Both the position numbers and the translations under genes were made by a program. Shown piece by piece: positions 33,001 through 43,441 of a DNA stretch of 64,000 bases. The notes beneath the pieces are model-generated. The model did no database searches and was not told the DNA's origin. It saw only the letters and a program-made list of their open reading frames with translations. The DNA is from Selaginella moellendorffii (lineage: Eukaryota; Streptophyta; Lycopodiopsida; Selaginellales; Selaginellaceae), in assembly GCF_000143415.4 (NCBI RefSeq), contig NW_003314282.1, forward strand, positions 543,826-607,825, in the 5' to 3' direction. Each line of letters starts with the position of its first letter. Position 1 is the first letter of the stretch.

Positions 33001-35236
33001 ACGAAGAAGCGCGCTGGTGTTGCATTCAAGGTACTTTCGATGATCATTTCTACACGGTCTGACGTTTATATGTTCTTGGTTTACAGCGTAAAGATGGAAA
33101 TGCCTATGTTCACTGGAAAGGAGCCGCTGAAATTATATTGGACCTTTGCACCAAGTGGATGGGTAGTGACGGGTCGGAGAACCAATTGTCAGAAACAAAG
33201 GTCCGTGTTCTGAATTTTTATTGTTTGTGCCTTTGATGGGGAGCCTTCCTATGCAGAAAGTGGAGATACAAAATGCAATCGGAGACATGGCTTCGAGGAG
33301 CTTGCGTTGTGTTGCTCTTGCTTATCGACCCATCTCTGCCAACCAAATACCAGATGAATCCGAGTGGGAGAGCTGGAAAATTCCTGAAGACGATCTTGTT
33401 CTACTTGGTATCATGGGTATAAAAGATCCATGTAGGCCTGGTGTTGATGGTGCTGTGCGCCTGTGTCAGAAGGCTGGAGTAAAGGTACAAATCTTTGATT
33501 TGTGGAAACTTTGAACGAGTTTGTTTGGCAGGTTCGCATGGTTACTGGTGACAACCCGCTGACTGCAAGAGCAATTGCTCAAGAGTGCGGTATATTGTCT
33601 CCTGGTGGTCTGGTAGTCGAAGGGAAAGACTTCCGCAGTTATACTGATGAGGAGAGGCTGGAACTTGTACCTAAGCTTGAAGTACGTCTCCATGTTTCCC
33701 TGCAATCTCGGTAGATTTACTCTCTTGTTTCTTTCAGGTAATGGCGAGGTCGTCACCAATGGATAAGCTGCTACTTGTGAAAACCCTTCGCAGCATGAAC
33801 GACGTTGTTGCAGTCACAGGAGACGGGACAAATGACGCTCCAGCGTTGCACGAGGTGGGTTTGGCGGTAATCATCGTAGACGCATTTTCTGATGATAAAC
33901 TGTTATCAGGCTGATATCGGTCTTTCAATGGGCATCCAAGGGACCGAGGTGGCCAAAGAAAGCTCAGACATTATAATTCTGGATGACAACTTTGCATCTG
34001 TTGTCAAGGTAAGATAACAGCTTTTGGTGCGAGTCTGAAGGATCGAAATTCTTGCAGGTTGTACGCTGGGGTCGGTCCGTGTATGCCAATATTCAGAAGT
34101 TTATCCAGTTCCAGCTGACTGTAAATGTAGTTGCGCTGGTTCTCAACGTCGTGGCCGCAGCAAAGTCGAGCCAGGTTCCTCTTACTGCTGTGCAGGTGAG
34201 TCGGTATCTCTCGTTTCATCTGTTCAGTTTATAAGTCGTTTTCTACAGCTGCTTTGGGTAAATCTTATTATGGATACTTTGGGAGCGCTCGCTTTAGCCA
34301 CTGAGCCACCTACAGACGACTTAATGGATAGGCCGCCCGTGGGACGCAGGTTAGACACGGGTGTCTTCTACTCGAGTTCTTAATGCGTGCATTTGTTTTG
34401 TTTCAGGGAGCCCCTTGTCACGAATATAATGTGGAGAAATATTTTCGTACAGGTATTCCGTCCTCTTTTGCTCTGGTACAGCTTTAATTTGCTCAACTCT
34501 CATGTAAATGACAGGCGATTTACCAATTATCTGTTCTTTTCACGTTGTTTTTCGGCGGTTTGAAAATCTTAAAACTCCATGGACCAGACGGCAACCGCAA
34601 ACTAAATACCATCATCTTCAACTCGTTTGTTTTATGCCAAGTAAGTATCTCGTTTTTGCTATGGTCATTCATGTCGTTATCCTTTCTTTGCAGCTTTTCA
34701 ACGAGGTCAATTCGCGCAAGCCAGACAAGCTCAATGTTTTCTCTGGCTTTTTCAGAAACCCGTTGTTCTGTGGGGTTGTGTCCGTGACTGCTGTGCTCCA
34801 GGTGTGTTGACAAGACTATTCCTTGCAGAAAACTCTCATCTCTTTTGTGCTGGCAGGTTATTATAGTCTTCTTCCTGGGAAAGTTTTTTAAGACAACGCG
34901 CTTGGGCTGGAACCATTGGGTGCTCTCGATCGTCGTCGGCTTTCTGAGGTACAGCTCCACTGGTCGCATTCGATTTGTTTAACTCGTCTTAATCTGCTGC
35001 TGCTGCTTTCAGTCTTGTGGTTGGATTTTTCGGGAAGCTCATTCCAGTACCGAAGAAGCCGATCATCACAACACACAAGGTTAAGAAGAAGCGAGCGCGG
35101 TCCAGTAAAGGTAGAAAACGTTTTGTGGAATCTCCCAAGTTTTTTAGCTTCGTTTTCTTCACCAGGATCGAAGAAGCCCCACGATCAAGAGGATGGACAC
35201 GAGCTAGTCGAGAGAAATGCTTCCAACGAAGTATGA
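30071..35236 (+). CDS. Plasma-membrane-type autoinhibited Ca2+-ATPase (P2B), ACA8/9/10-like
   Basis: Thirty-one exons keep frame and give 1079 aa: 30071-30244, 30568-30813, 30889-31020, 31079-31168, 31226-31292, 31340-31410, 31463-31546, 31607-31684, 31735-31806, 31874-31957, 32005-32087, 32144-32234, 32285-32340, 32403-32445, 32498-32581, 32629-32763, 32813-32878, 32935-33030, 33087-33200, 33257-33484, 33532-33681, 33738-33854, 33910-34008, 34058-34195, 34249-34349, 34407-34452, 34515-34640, 34694-34801, 34857-34948, 35013-35110 and 35166-35236. The N-terminal calmodulin-binding autoinhibitor ([19 protein letters not shown], about residues 56-74) matches the ACA8/9/10 group. Catalytic features: TGES near 309, PEGLP near 433, phosphorylated Asp476 in [14 protein letters not shown] near 775. 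It exports Ca2+ using ATP. Intron 1 is 323 bp; most others are about 45-80 bp. Confidence 0.96.
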
Positions 35237-35490
35237 CACGATCCATTCCACTGCTTTTTATCTCTTTCGTTCTTAAATTTTGTTGTTCCACTAAAGGGTA
35301 AGCTGTGAAGAAAACATATTCTAGTTTAAGCACGAGTATCTTCTTATCCTGTTTGTTGTGGTTTCCTAGTGTCCACGTGGCACGCGATCCAACGGCCACC
35401 CTGCCACGAGCATATACTCCTAGAAAGAACTTGGCATCTAAAGGAAGGCACGGCGCTTTGATTGCCCGCTGGAAGACGGACGATCGATCC

Positions 35491-36022
35491 ATGGCACCGG
35501 ATTGCAGCGACACCAGCGACGACGAGGAGGAATCCACAACGAGCATTAGCAGCAGCCAGAGATCGGGTCTAGGAGGATTAGATTCGTCGCTAGGATCAGC
35601 AGTAGCGCCGGGGGATGACGAAGTCCCGCGGATCCTCGCGTTGCTCGCGTCTGTTCTAGAGCGGCTGATAGCTAGGAACGAGCAGTACATGAGAGGCAGT
35701 AGCAATCGCGGCTCCAGCAGCGGGAAGTACCTCGGCATCGCCACGGCGAGGGGCGCCAAGAGTGTTTTTTCTGCCAGGAGTTGTTCGTCGCCGGGGAGGA
35801 TCTTTAGCGGGCTCAAGGCGCCCAGCATTAGCATCGAGAAGTATCTGGAAAGGATCTTCAAATACACGAATTGCTCCCCGGCGTGCTTCGTTGTAGGTTA
35901 TGTGTACATTGATCGCCTCTCTCACAAGCACCCGGATCTGCCCATAACGCCTTTGAATGTTCACAGGTTGCTCGTTACCAGCGTCATGACCGCCTCCAAG
36001 ATCCTCGATGACGTGTAAGAAA

Positions 36023-36065
<43 letters not shown>

Positions 36066-36830
36066 TCTCAATCCCTTCCTATTCTTCTTGAAATTTCCCA
36101 AATATCGATCGATTCGATTCCATTCCTGCTCAATCTTTTGTCACTTCGTTTGATGGTCGAATCGATTCCACTCCTGCTCAATGTTTTGTCACTTCGTTTG
36201 ATGATCGAATTGATTCCACTCCTGCTCAATGTTTTGTCACTTCGTTTGATGATCGAATCGATTCCATTCCTACTCAATGTTTTGTCACTTCACTTGATGT
36301 TTCAAAGTTTCATCCTCCTCGAGCCGAGGGACGAAATATTGAGAAGGAATGGAATCGATCCAGATCTAGATCCGGGTGAGAAACACCGACAATTTCTTCT
36401 CTTTGTGATTTTTCCATGTTCTTTCTTTGAAATCTCTTCACATTTCCGATATTTCATCCCTTCTTCTCTCTCGATCGATCTCTCTAGTTCTTTCTTGACA
36501 TCCTTCTCTCTCTGTGTGTGACGATTTGATCGATCTTTCTCTCCTCACAGGCACTTCAACAACGCATTCTTCGCGCGCGTCGGGGGGATCAGCACCAGCG
36601 AGGTGAACAAGCTGGAGCTGGAATTCCTCTTCCGGCTGGATTTCCGGCTGACCGTCACGGTCCAGGAATTCGAGAGCTACTGCAGCTATCTCGATCGCGA
36701 GGCGCGCCTCCCCAGCGCCAGGCCCGATCATCATCACCATCATCACCGATCAGGCTTCCCGGCGTTCGAATCGCCGCGATCCAATCCCAAGCCGCCGCTA
36801 GTCTTCTCCTTGTTCCAATGGAAGCCCTAG
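35491..36830 (+). CDS. U/P-type (PHO80-like) cyclin (267 aa)
   Basis: Exons 35491-36014 and 36551-36830 join as GT/G within D-D-V-H-F-N-N. The start is the Met of MAPDCSDTSDDEE; the frame is open further upstream but the acidic/Ser start fits. The N-terminal 110 residues are low complexity except for a helix (VPRILALLASVLERLIARNE) typical of CYCU/CYCP. The cyclin box spans about 113-222 (SIEKYLERIFKYTNCSP, FVVGYVYIDRL, HRLLVTSVMTASKILDD, then the short second half with LEFLFRLDF). These cyclins resemble yeast Pho80 and pair with CDKA. The C-terminus contains a run of six His. The intron (536 bp) is the longest in the gene island and holds two repeats. Confidence 0.93.
36026..36061. repeat. 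(CT)n microsatellite in cyclin intron
   Basis: An uninterrupted CT dinucleotide run of about 18 units just after the 5' splice site. Confidence 0.95.
36104..36299. repeat. 48-bp tandem repeat in cyclin intron
   Basis: Three full units start at 36136, 36184 and 36232 (each beginning TTTTGTCACTTCGTTTGATG), flanked by partial units at about 36104-36135 and 36280-36299. Units differ at a few positions. Both strands stay open through the array, because 48 is a multiple of three, which explains the repetitive ORFs here. Confidence 0.92.
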
Positions 36831-36957
36831 AAAACAGAGCAAGTAAAATTTGTTATCTTTTGAAATGCAATGCCATGGATTGGATTGGATATTTAGGGTT
36901 CTAGGCGACGCCGGCCTTGGCGAGGTATGTAATGCGGCTCTCTGATCGATAGCAGCT

Positions 36958-39049
36958 ATGAATCTCCTACGCAAGGAGAGATCGCAGCGCTCTCTGCTGC
37001 GAAATTCCGTGCCGGCCGCCCGGCCGCAGGGATTCGAGTCGCTGGGAGCGTCTCTCTCGCTCGGCAACACCGCAAATTTCACTTTCCTGGCCAGCAGCGG
37101 CGTCGGCAAGGATGAATCCAGCTCCAGGCCGGGTGTTCGGTGTGGCGGCAGGGAGGAATCGCTCGAAATAAGCTCCAGATCGAGCGTCCGGGTCAGTGGC
37201 ACGAAGAAATCCGTCGATGGCAGTGACATTGGAAGATTTGTGGCGGTTCTTAGCGTTAGCAAATGGACGGGTGGCATCAACAAGGAGCTCCAGCACAGAG
37301 TTTTGGAGAAGTTTAATGGCTTGATACGTCGGCATTGTGACAGGTTGCCACTGGCTTGCGTCGTCCAGCCGGGGACAGGGAATTGGGATTGCGGTGGTAC
37401 CAACGTCAAAGACAATGCCTGTAGTGGAATGGTCGCTCCAGACCCGCACAAGAGAGTTCTCATCCTTATGAGCGACACAGGCGGTGGTCATCGTGCTTCT
37501 GCCGAAGCCATCAAAGCTACGTTTGAGCTCGAGTACGGGGACGAATATATTGTAAGTGGATGCTTGCTTGATTGCTTGCTTGCTTGCTTGCTGGTGATCC
37601 TACTCACTCTCTTCTTCTTTCTGCAGGTAAACATCGTGGACTTGTGGAAAGATCACACGCCTTGGCCGTTTAATCAGGTTCCCAGGACTTACAACTTCCT
37701 GGTAAAGCACGAGACGCTCTGGAAGTTTACGTTTCATGGGACCCGGCCGCGGCTTATCCATCAGACGAACTTCGCTGCAACTGGAATATTTATTGCTCGG
37801 TAGTATGTCTTTAGTTTTCATGGGACCTGACGCTTTAGTTCGTGGCAGGGAGGTGGCAAAAGGGATTTTAAAACATAAGCCGGATGTTATTGTCAGCGTG
37901 CACCCGCTTATGCAGCACATTCCTCTCCGGATCTTGAAGACGAGAGGTTTACTCGACAGGATTCCGTTCACCACGGTCATCACAGACCTGAATACCTGTC
38001 ATCCTACATGGTACGTTGCCTTGCTCCATAAGAAATAACTGTCGGGTCTCCAATATAGCTCCTTTCAGGTTTCACAAGCTGACCACTGTGTGCTTCTGTC
38101 CTTCGAAAGAAGTTGCACAGAGAGCGCTTAAGGCTGGCTTGAAACAATCTCAGATAAGAGTGCATGGCTTACCCGTTCGGCCTTCATTTAGCAGGCCTAC
38201 CCGTTCGAAGGTAAGTCTTGCTGTTCGTTCCGGTTCCTTTGCACTTAATTCGAGGAATTCGCAGGATGAGCTCCGGAGAGAACTAGGAATGGAAGAAGAT
38301 CTCTCCGCCGTACTGCTGATGGGGGGTGGCGAAGGGATGGGTCCCGTTGAAGAGACCGCTCGAGCACTTGGTGACGCTTTGAAATGTCCGCATTCAGGCA
38401 AGCCCTTGGGCCAGCTGATTGTGATCTGCGGGCGAAACAAACGGCTCGCGAACAGGCTCAAGGCTGTGGAATGGTCTATACCTGTTCAGGTGAGCGTGTC
38501 TCATTCATTTGTCGTTTCAAACGTCATTTGGTGGTCGCAGATAAGAGGATTCGAAACGAACATGCAAGAGTGGATGGGAGCTTGTGATTGCATCATCACG
38601 AAAGTATGTATCTTGTGTGCTGTTCGTATCCGCCAGTTCTTGATTCTTGACACGCATGTCTGTATCAATAGGCCGGCCCAGGGACAATTGCAGAAGCTAT
38701 GATTCGAGGTCTGCCTGTGATAATCAACGATTACATCGCGGGCCAGGTAAGTGTCGAGTTCTTAAAAACTGTTAGTGAACTCTCTTCTAAGAGGAGCTTT
38801 TCTCTGCAGGAAGTTGGCAACGTTCCATACGTGGTGGACAACGGCGTTGGCAAGTACTGCGAGAATCCAAACGAGATTGCGCTGACTGTGGCCGAGTGGT
38901 TCACAACCAAGAGAAAAGAGCTGGCTCAAATGGCCGAGAACGCATGGAAGCTTGCTCGTCCTGATGCCGTGTTCAGAATTGTGCATGATCTTGCCGATCT
39001 TGCTCATCAGAAGGGCCTTTTGACACAGCCTCAGGCGCTGGCTTTCTAG
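36958..39049 (+). CDS. MGD: Monogalactosyldiacylglycerol synthase
   Basis: Eight exons in phase: 36958-37551, 37627-37799, 37849-38010, 38069-38210, 38265-38489, 38541-38603, 38672-38746 and 38810-39049, giving 557 aa. Residues 1-150 are a Ser/Arg-rich transit peptide plus linker. The GT28 catalytic region begins at [19 protein letters not shown] (about 167-185) and includes the N-terminal acceptor region ([25 protein letters not shown]). The UDP-galactose half follows: [26 protein letters not shown], then [22 protein letters not shown] and [14 protein letters not shown]. The enzyme adds galactose from UDP-Gal to diacylglycerol in the plastid envelope, making the main thylakoid lipid. The long N-terminus suggests type A (MGD1-like). 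Length is close to family norms. Confidence 0.96.
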
Positions 39050-39261
39050 CGAGACTGAGATTGAGCTGTGGGAAATTTTCGAAAATCGAATTCAGGCGTC
39101 GAGGTATCCTACTTTTTGCATCGGGTTTTTGTCTTTGCTCTCATTTGGATTGCAGCAGATCAGAGGTTTTTGTTCTTCAACGCGAGGTGGGCTTTTAGTT
39201 GTCCCCTCGTGGGTTTCTAACTAAGCATAAGGTGCAAACTTTCGCGAGCGATGTGGCTCCA
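39050..39261. other. Intergenic, MGDG synthase 3' flank / PPR 5' flank
   Basis: No feature recognised. The following PPR frame is open from 39199 but has its first ATG at 39262. Confidence 0.5.
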
Positions 39262-41616
39262 ATGTCATGGCGAAGCCGCTGTTTCTTTCGAGGCTTCTGT
39301 ACGTTACACCTGGGAGTTGAGGGAGATGCGACGCTATCCGCAGGTACTCTAAAGCAAATCCTCTCTAGTCTAGAAACTGAGAAAGTTGGCACCGGTGTTC
39401 TCTCCAGTCTCTTGTGGGCTTGCATCAACTCGAGAGCACTGGCCCAAGGCAAACGCGTCCACCAGCTAGCCCAACAAAAAGGTGGCGAGACGGAGAAGGC
39501 TCTAAGCATCCAGCTCGTCCAGATGTATCTCAAGTGTGGGAGCTTGGCCGACGCCAGAGAGGTGATCGATCGAGTAAGGATCGGGGATGTGGTGACTTGG
39601 ACGAGATTGCTCGCAGCATATGCCCGGAACGGGGATTGCGAGCGAGCAATCCAGGCTTACCAGGAAATGCTCCAGGCCGGGGTGACGCCCAACAAGATCA
39701 CCATCGTGACGCTGCTCAACGCTTGCGTGGAGCATTCGTGCCTCCCCAACACTGCCCAGATTCGCTCCAACGTTTTCGAGATGGGCTTTCTCTCCGACGC
39801 CGTCGTCGCCACCGTGCTCGTCAGCATGCACAGCCGGTTTGGGAGAATGGAGGACGCTTGCGACGCGTTCCGGGAGATCCAGAGGCACGACGTGGTCTCG
39901 TGGAACGCCATGCTCTGGGTGTACGCCGAGAATGACTTCAGGGAAGAGGCGATGCTTCTCTTCCGGGAAATGCAGCTAGAGGGAAGTTTGCCGAGCAAAG
40001 TTTCGTTCCTGGCGGTTTTCAACGCGGTTGCTGCTGCCGAGGACTCTCTAGAGGCCAGGGCGATGCATGGCTTGTTCTTGAGGAGTGGCATCGAGCAAGA
40101 CTTGGCACTGGGAAACGCCATCGTCGACATGTATGGCAAGTGTGGCTGTCTCGACGGAGCGCTGGATGTTTTCCGCTCCATGCCGGAGCGGGACATCATC
40201 TCATGGACTGCCATGATCGCTGCTTTCGTCCAGTGCGGTGCCATGCTCGGGGCACTGGATTCTTTCAGGTTGATGCAACTCCAAGGAATTCGTCCAAACA
40301 AGGTGACTTTCCTCACGGTTTTGAACTCGGGGGAGATCCAGGTTCCACTCGGGGAAGCCGGGAGGATCTATGGCTACGTTCTTGAGTCAGGTCTGGATTT
40401 GGATACTGTTCTGGCCACCGCACTAATAACGATGTTTGGTAACTGCAGGGACGCTACAAACGCAAAACTGGTGTTTGATAGAGTCGAGAGACGAGATGTG
40501 GTCCTATGGACTGTTATCGTTGCAGCGTACGCTCAATGTGGCGACTTTGCAAAAGCCATGGAGCTCTTCTACGCAATGCAGCTGGAAGGATTTCGTCCCA
40601 ACAAGGCCAGCTTGATCATCGTTGTGGACTCGCTGGGGAGCTTGAGAGCTCTCCAGGAAGGGAGACGGATCCACGAGAGAATCATGGAAGAGGAGCTGGA
40701 CAGGGACTACGTGATCCTCGGAAACGCGCTCATCAACATGTACCTGAGGTGTGGAGACGTCGCCAGCGCCTGGGAGTGCTTCCGGAGGATGCCAGCTCGC
40801 GACGAATCGTCATGGAACGTCATGCTCGCGGCTTGCAGTGATGATCTTCGGCTGGTCGTGACGATGGTTGGCGAGATGCAGCAGCAGGGACTGTCCCCGG
40901 GCAAGATCACGCTGCTGGCGCTCATCAACTCGTGTGTCACGGCAGCCTCGACGCTCCCGGAGGCCCGGAGAGTTCATGCCCGCGTGGTGGAGGCCGGGCT
41001 GGAGCGTGAGAAATCCATCGCAAACGCGCTGGTGGACATGTACAGCAAGTGTGGCAACTTGGAGGCCGCGAGCAGCGTCTTCTTCTCGAGCCGGCTGTTT
41101 GAGCTCGACGACGCCGTCGCGTGGAACGCTCTGGTGCTGGGACACACGCAGCACGGCAGCTGGAACGAGGCTCTGGGATTGTTCTGGGCGATGCAGCAGC
41201 AAGGAGTGAGTCCCACGGAGGTGAGCTTGGTGGGAGTGCTAGCGTCTCTCAGCCACGCCGGGATGATCCAGGAAGGGTGCCGGGTGTTTGGATCGATGGA
41301 GGTGGACTATGGGATTGGTGCCGCGGCGGAGCATAGGGGATGCGTGGTGGATCTCTTGAGCAAGGTTGGATGGCTGGAGGAGGCCGAGGAGTTTATGAGA
41401 AGTGGATGTGGATCCCGGGAGGATTGCGTGGGATGGCTGACGCTGCTGGGGGCTTGTAACTTGCACGGGGACGTGGAGAGAGGATTGCGAGCAGCGTTTC
41501 GGCTTTTGGAGCTGGATAGTATCAACAGTGCTGCTCATGTCATCCTCTCCAACTTGTTTGCTCCTACTCAAGAAGAAGGGGCTGACAATATCTTTGTATT
41601 TAAGGGGAAGAGTTGA
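39262..41616 (+). CDS. PLS-class PPR protein, partial E region (784 aa)
   Basis: One frame. I chose ATG 39262 because MSWRSRCFFRGFCTLHLG is a good organellar presequence. PLS repeats run from about residue 55 (LLWACINSRALAQGKRVHQL) to 720, e.g. IVDMYGKCGCLDGALDVFRSM (P), DIISWTAMIAAFVQCG (S) and IRPNKVTFLTVLNS (L). The end contains HRGCVVDLLSKVGWLEEAEEF and WLTLLGACNLHGDVERGLRAA, an E1-like unit, but stops soon after (NIFVFKGKS) without E2/E+/DYW. RNA target unknown. Stops 91 bp from the end of the convergent chromosome neighbour, the chitinase gene; 17 bp by the two-exon chitinase model. Confidence 0.93.
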   Translation: MSWRSRCFFRGFCTLHLGVEGDATLSAGTLKQILSSLETEKVGTGVLSSLLWACINSRALAQGKRVHQLAQQKGGETEKALSIQLVQMYLKCGSLADAREVIDRVRIGDVVTWTRLLAAYARNGDCERAIQAYQEMLQAGVTPNKITIVTLLNACVEHSCLPNTAQIRSNVFEMGFLSDAVVATVLVSMHSRFGRMEDACDAFREIQRHDVVSWNAMLWVYAENDFREEAMLLFREMQLEGSLPSKVSFLAVFNAVAAAEDSLEARAMHGLFLRSGIEQDLALGNAIVDMYGKCGCLDGALDVFRSMPERDIISWTAMIAAFVQCGAMLGALDSFRLMQLQGIRPNKVTFLTVLNSGEIQVPLGEAGRIYGYVLESGLDLDTVLATALITMFGNCRDATNAKLVFDRVERRDVVLWTVIVAAYAQCGDFAKAMELFYAMQLEGFRPNKASLIIVVDSLGSLRALQEGRRIHERIMEEELDRDYVILGNALINMYLRCGDVASAWECFRRMPARDESSWNVMLAACSDDLRLVVTMVGEMQQQGLSPGKITLLALINSCVTAASTLPEARRVHARVVEAGLEREKSIANALVDMYSKCGNLEAASSVFFSSRLFELDDAVAWNALVLGHTQHGSWNEALGLFWAMQQQGVSPTEVSLVGVLASLSHAGMIQEGCRVFGSMEVDYGIGAAAEHRGCVVDLLSKVGWLEEAEEFMRSGCGSREDCVGWLTLLGACNLHGDVERGLRAAFRLLELDSINSAAHVILSNLFAPTQEEGADNIFVFKGKS

Positions 41617-41633
41617 TACATACTACCAGAAAT

Positions 41634-43081
41634 CTATCGAGATATCTGGGGTCCATTACAGTACTTTCCATCGAGCGTTTTGGCAGCTGCAAACACCAAA
41701 CCATGAGTCAAATATGTGAAAGAAACATCATATGACAGTATTGAAATGTTTGTTTACCTGCATTTGCAAGAGTGGCGCTAGAATCATCCCCAAGGGCCGT
41801 CCAGAACCCATATCCTCGTATTCCTTTGTTTTTCAAGTAGTTCACCTTCCTCGTCACTGACCACGCATCGTCGTAGCCAATCCAGGTAGTCCCACTGTAC
41901 GCATAAGTGGAAACCGTGGTATCATTGTGAACCACGGTAGCACCACTGGACGCCAAGAAGCTCACAATCTGGGCAAACGTTGGGTTCTCCGGTAGTACGC
42001 TTGAGACTCCATTCGAAGGCGCTCCAATCCCATGGTTTGCTGCGTTGACCAGCTGCCAATTGTAACCATAGGCGGGAATTCCGTACACCACCTTTGACTT
42101 GGTCAGCGACTGCAGCCACTGGGTGATGCCATAGTCGCCGTTGACCGTGGGGTTTGACGGGTCGTACAGTGGCGCGGGCACGTTGGTGGTGGTCTCGAAT
42201 GACGGCCCGTGGAAATCGTAGGCCATGACGAGGATCCAGTCCAGGTTTGCTTGGATGGACGCCACTGGGTACGTTGCGCCTCCCATCCAGGCCGGCTGTG
42301 GATTCGCGTAGAATGTAGCTGCGGCGAGGAGCATACCCGAAGGAGCTTTGGCGCGCCACTCTTGGAAGAGAACCCCAAGATTGGTCATCTGCGAGGCGTT
42401 GTTTGGATGCTCCCAGTCCAGATCAAGGCCATCGAAGCCATACGTCTTGGCGAGCGTAATCGTGCTGTTGATGAACGTGGCCCGCGAAGATGGCGAGCTC
42501 ACCATGGCAGCAAACGCTTCCTTGTCACTGCTGCCACCCCCGATCGACAAGAGGGTCTTGACGTTTGGATTCTTGAGCTTGACGGTGGAGGCAAAGGACG
42601 AGATCTTGGAGTTGCCGGGATCCAAGGAAGCCGACGGAGCCACCGTGAAGGTCGTGGGGTTTAGATCCACGAATGCGTAGAGCAAGTGCGTGTAGAGGCA
42701 CGAGTTGATTTGGGATGCCGGGGAGGAGTCAACGTACCAGTAGCCAAGTTTGACCGGAGTGATCGGTGTGGAAGTGCAAGCTCCGCTCTGGCAACCCTGG
42801 CCGCAGTATGAAGATCCAGTGCCGCAGAAGCCATATTGGCTGCAGCAAGAGGAAGAGGGAGAACAAGGCGCAAAGTTTGCCTGGATGCCACAGATCTCTT
42901 GATTGCACTGGCTCTGGCAGCCAGATCCACAATAGGCTGTCGTTGTGCCGCAGTAGCCATACTGGCTGCAGCACCGGCCTGGTGGACAAGATGCAAATGA
43001 TGCTTGGGCACCACAATCCTGAGCTACTGTGAATTTTCCTGCTGACAATGTTAGAAGCAACACTAGAATGACTGTTGCCAT
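41634..43081 (-). CDS. Secreted GH18 (class V) chitinase with two hevein (CBM18) domains
   Basis: The main exon is 43081-41758. I prefer splicing to 41686-41634 (71-bp intron, GTAAAC to TTTGCAG), giving [13 protein letters not shown] and about 458 aa; reading through instead stops at 41708 (457 aa). Signal peptide residues 1-20. Two eight-Cys hevein-type domains at about 22-60 and 63-102 ([16 protein letters not shown] and [16 protein letters not shown]). GH18 barrel about 110-440 with the catalytic [10 protein letters not shown] (acid Glu224), the SIGGG strand motif, and MAYDFHGP, the class V form. It should cleave chitin in the apoplast, in defence or fungal interaction. The hevein plus GH18 pairing is unusual. 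Confidence 0.94.
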
Positions 43082-43441
43082 GTTTTCATTTTCTCTTTGC
43101 CCTTGGTGATCTTAAATACTATATTTATCAAATAGACTTTTCTACTCAATCTAGTGGGCGATGCATGTGTAAGGGAAGCAACAGCTTTGAAAAACTCCTC
43201 CAGGATTTATTGGTGAGCGACTGCCAGCAAATCCGACACAATCTGCTTTTAATCCAGAAGACATAACGAAGATAATCACCATCATCAACACGGAAGCGTG
43301 TCTTCAGTTCTTCAAGACTCACAACTGGTTTTGGGTGTTGTTTTTTTCTCCATAGAGATAGTGATTGGAGAGTTAGCTTGGATTTGGTGTTGACAAATTA
43401 TCAAGGAGTCTAATGGATTACTTTACTGCTTCCTTTATCCC
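43082..43441. other. Intergenic (chitinase promoter side / PPR 5' flank)
   Basis: TATTTATC-like A/T sequence near 43121-43130 could be a TATA region for the chitinase on the minus strand. No gene recognised. Confidence 0.4.

Noticed and set aside
36138-36521. Leu-rich repeat-like ORF in the cyclin intron
   Set aside because: Translation of the 48-bp intronic minisatellite, which is divisible by three; no start context or domain.
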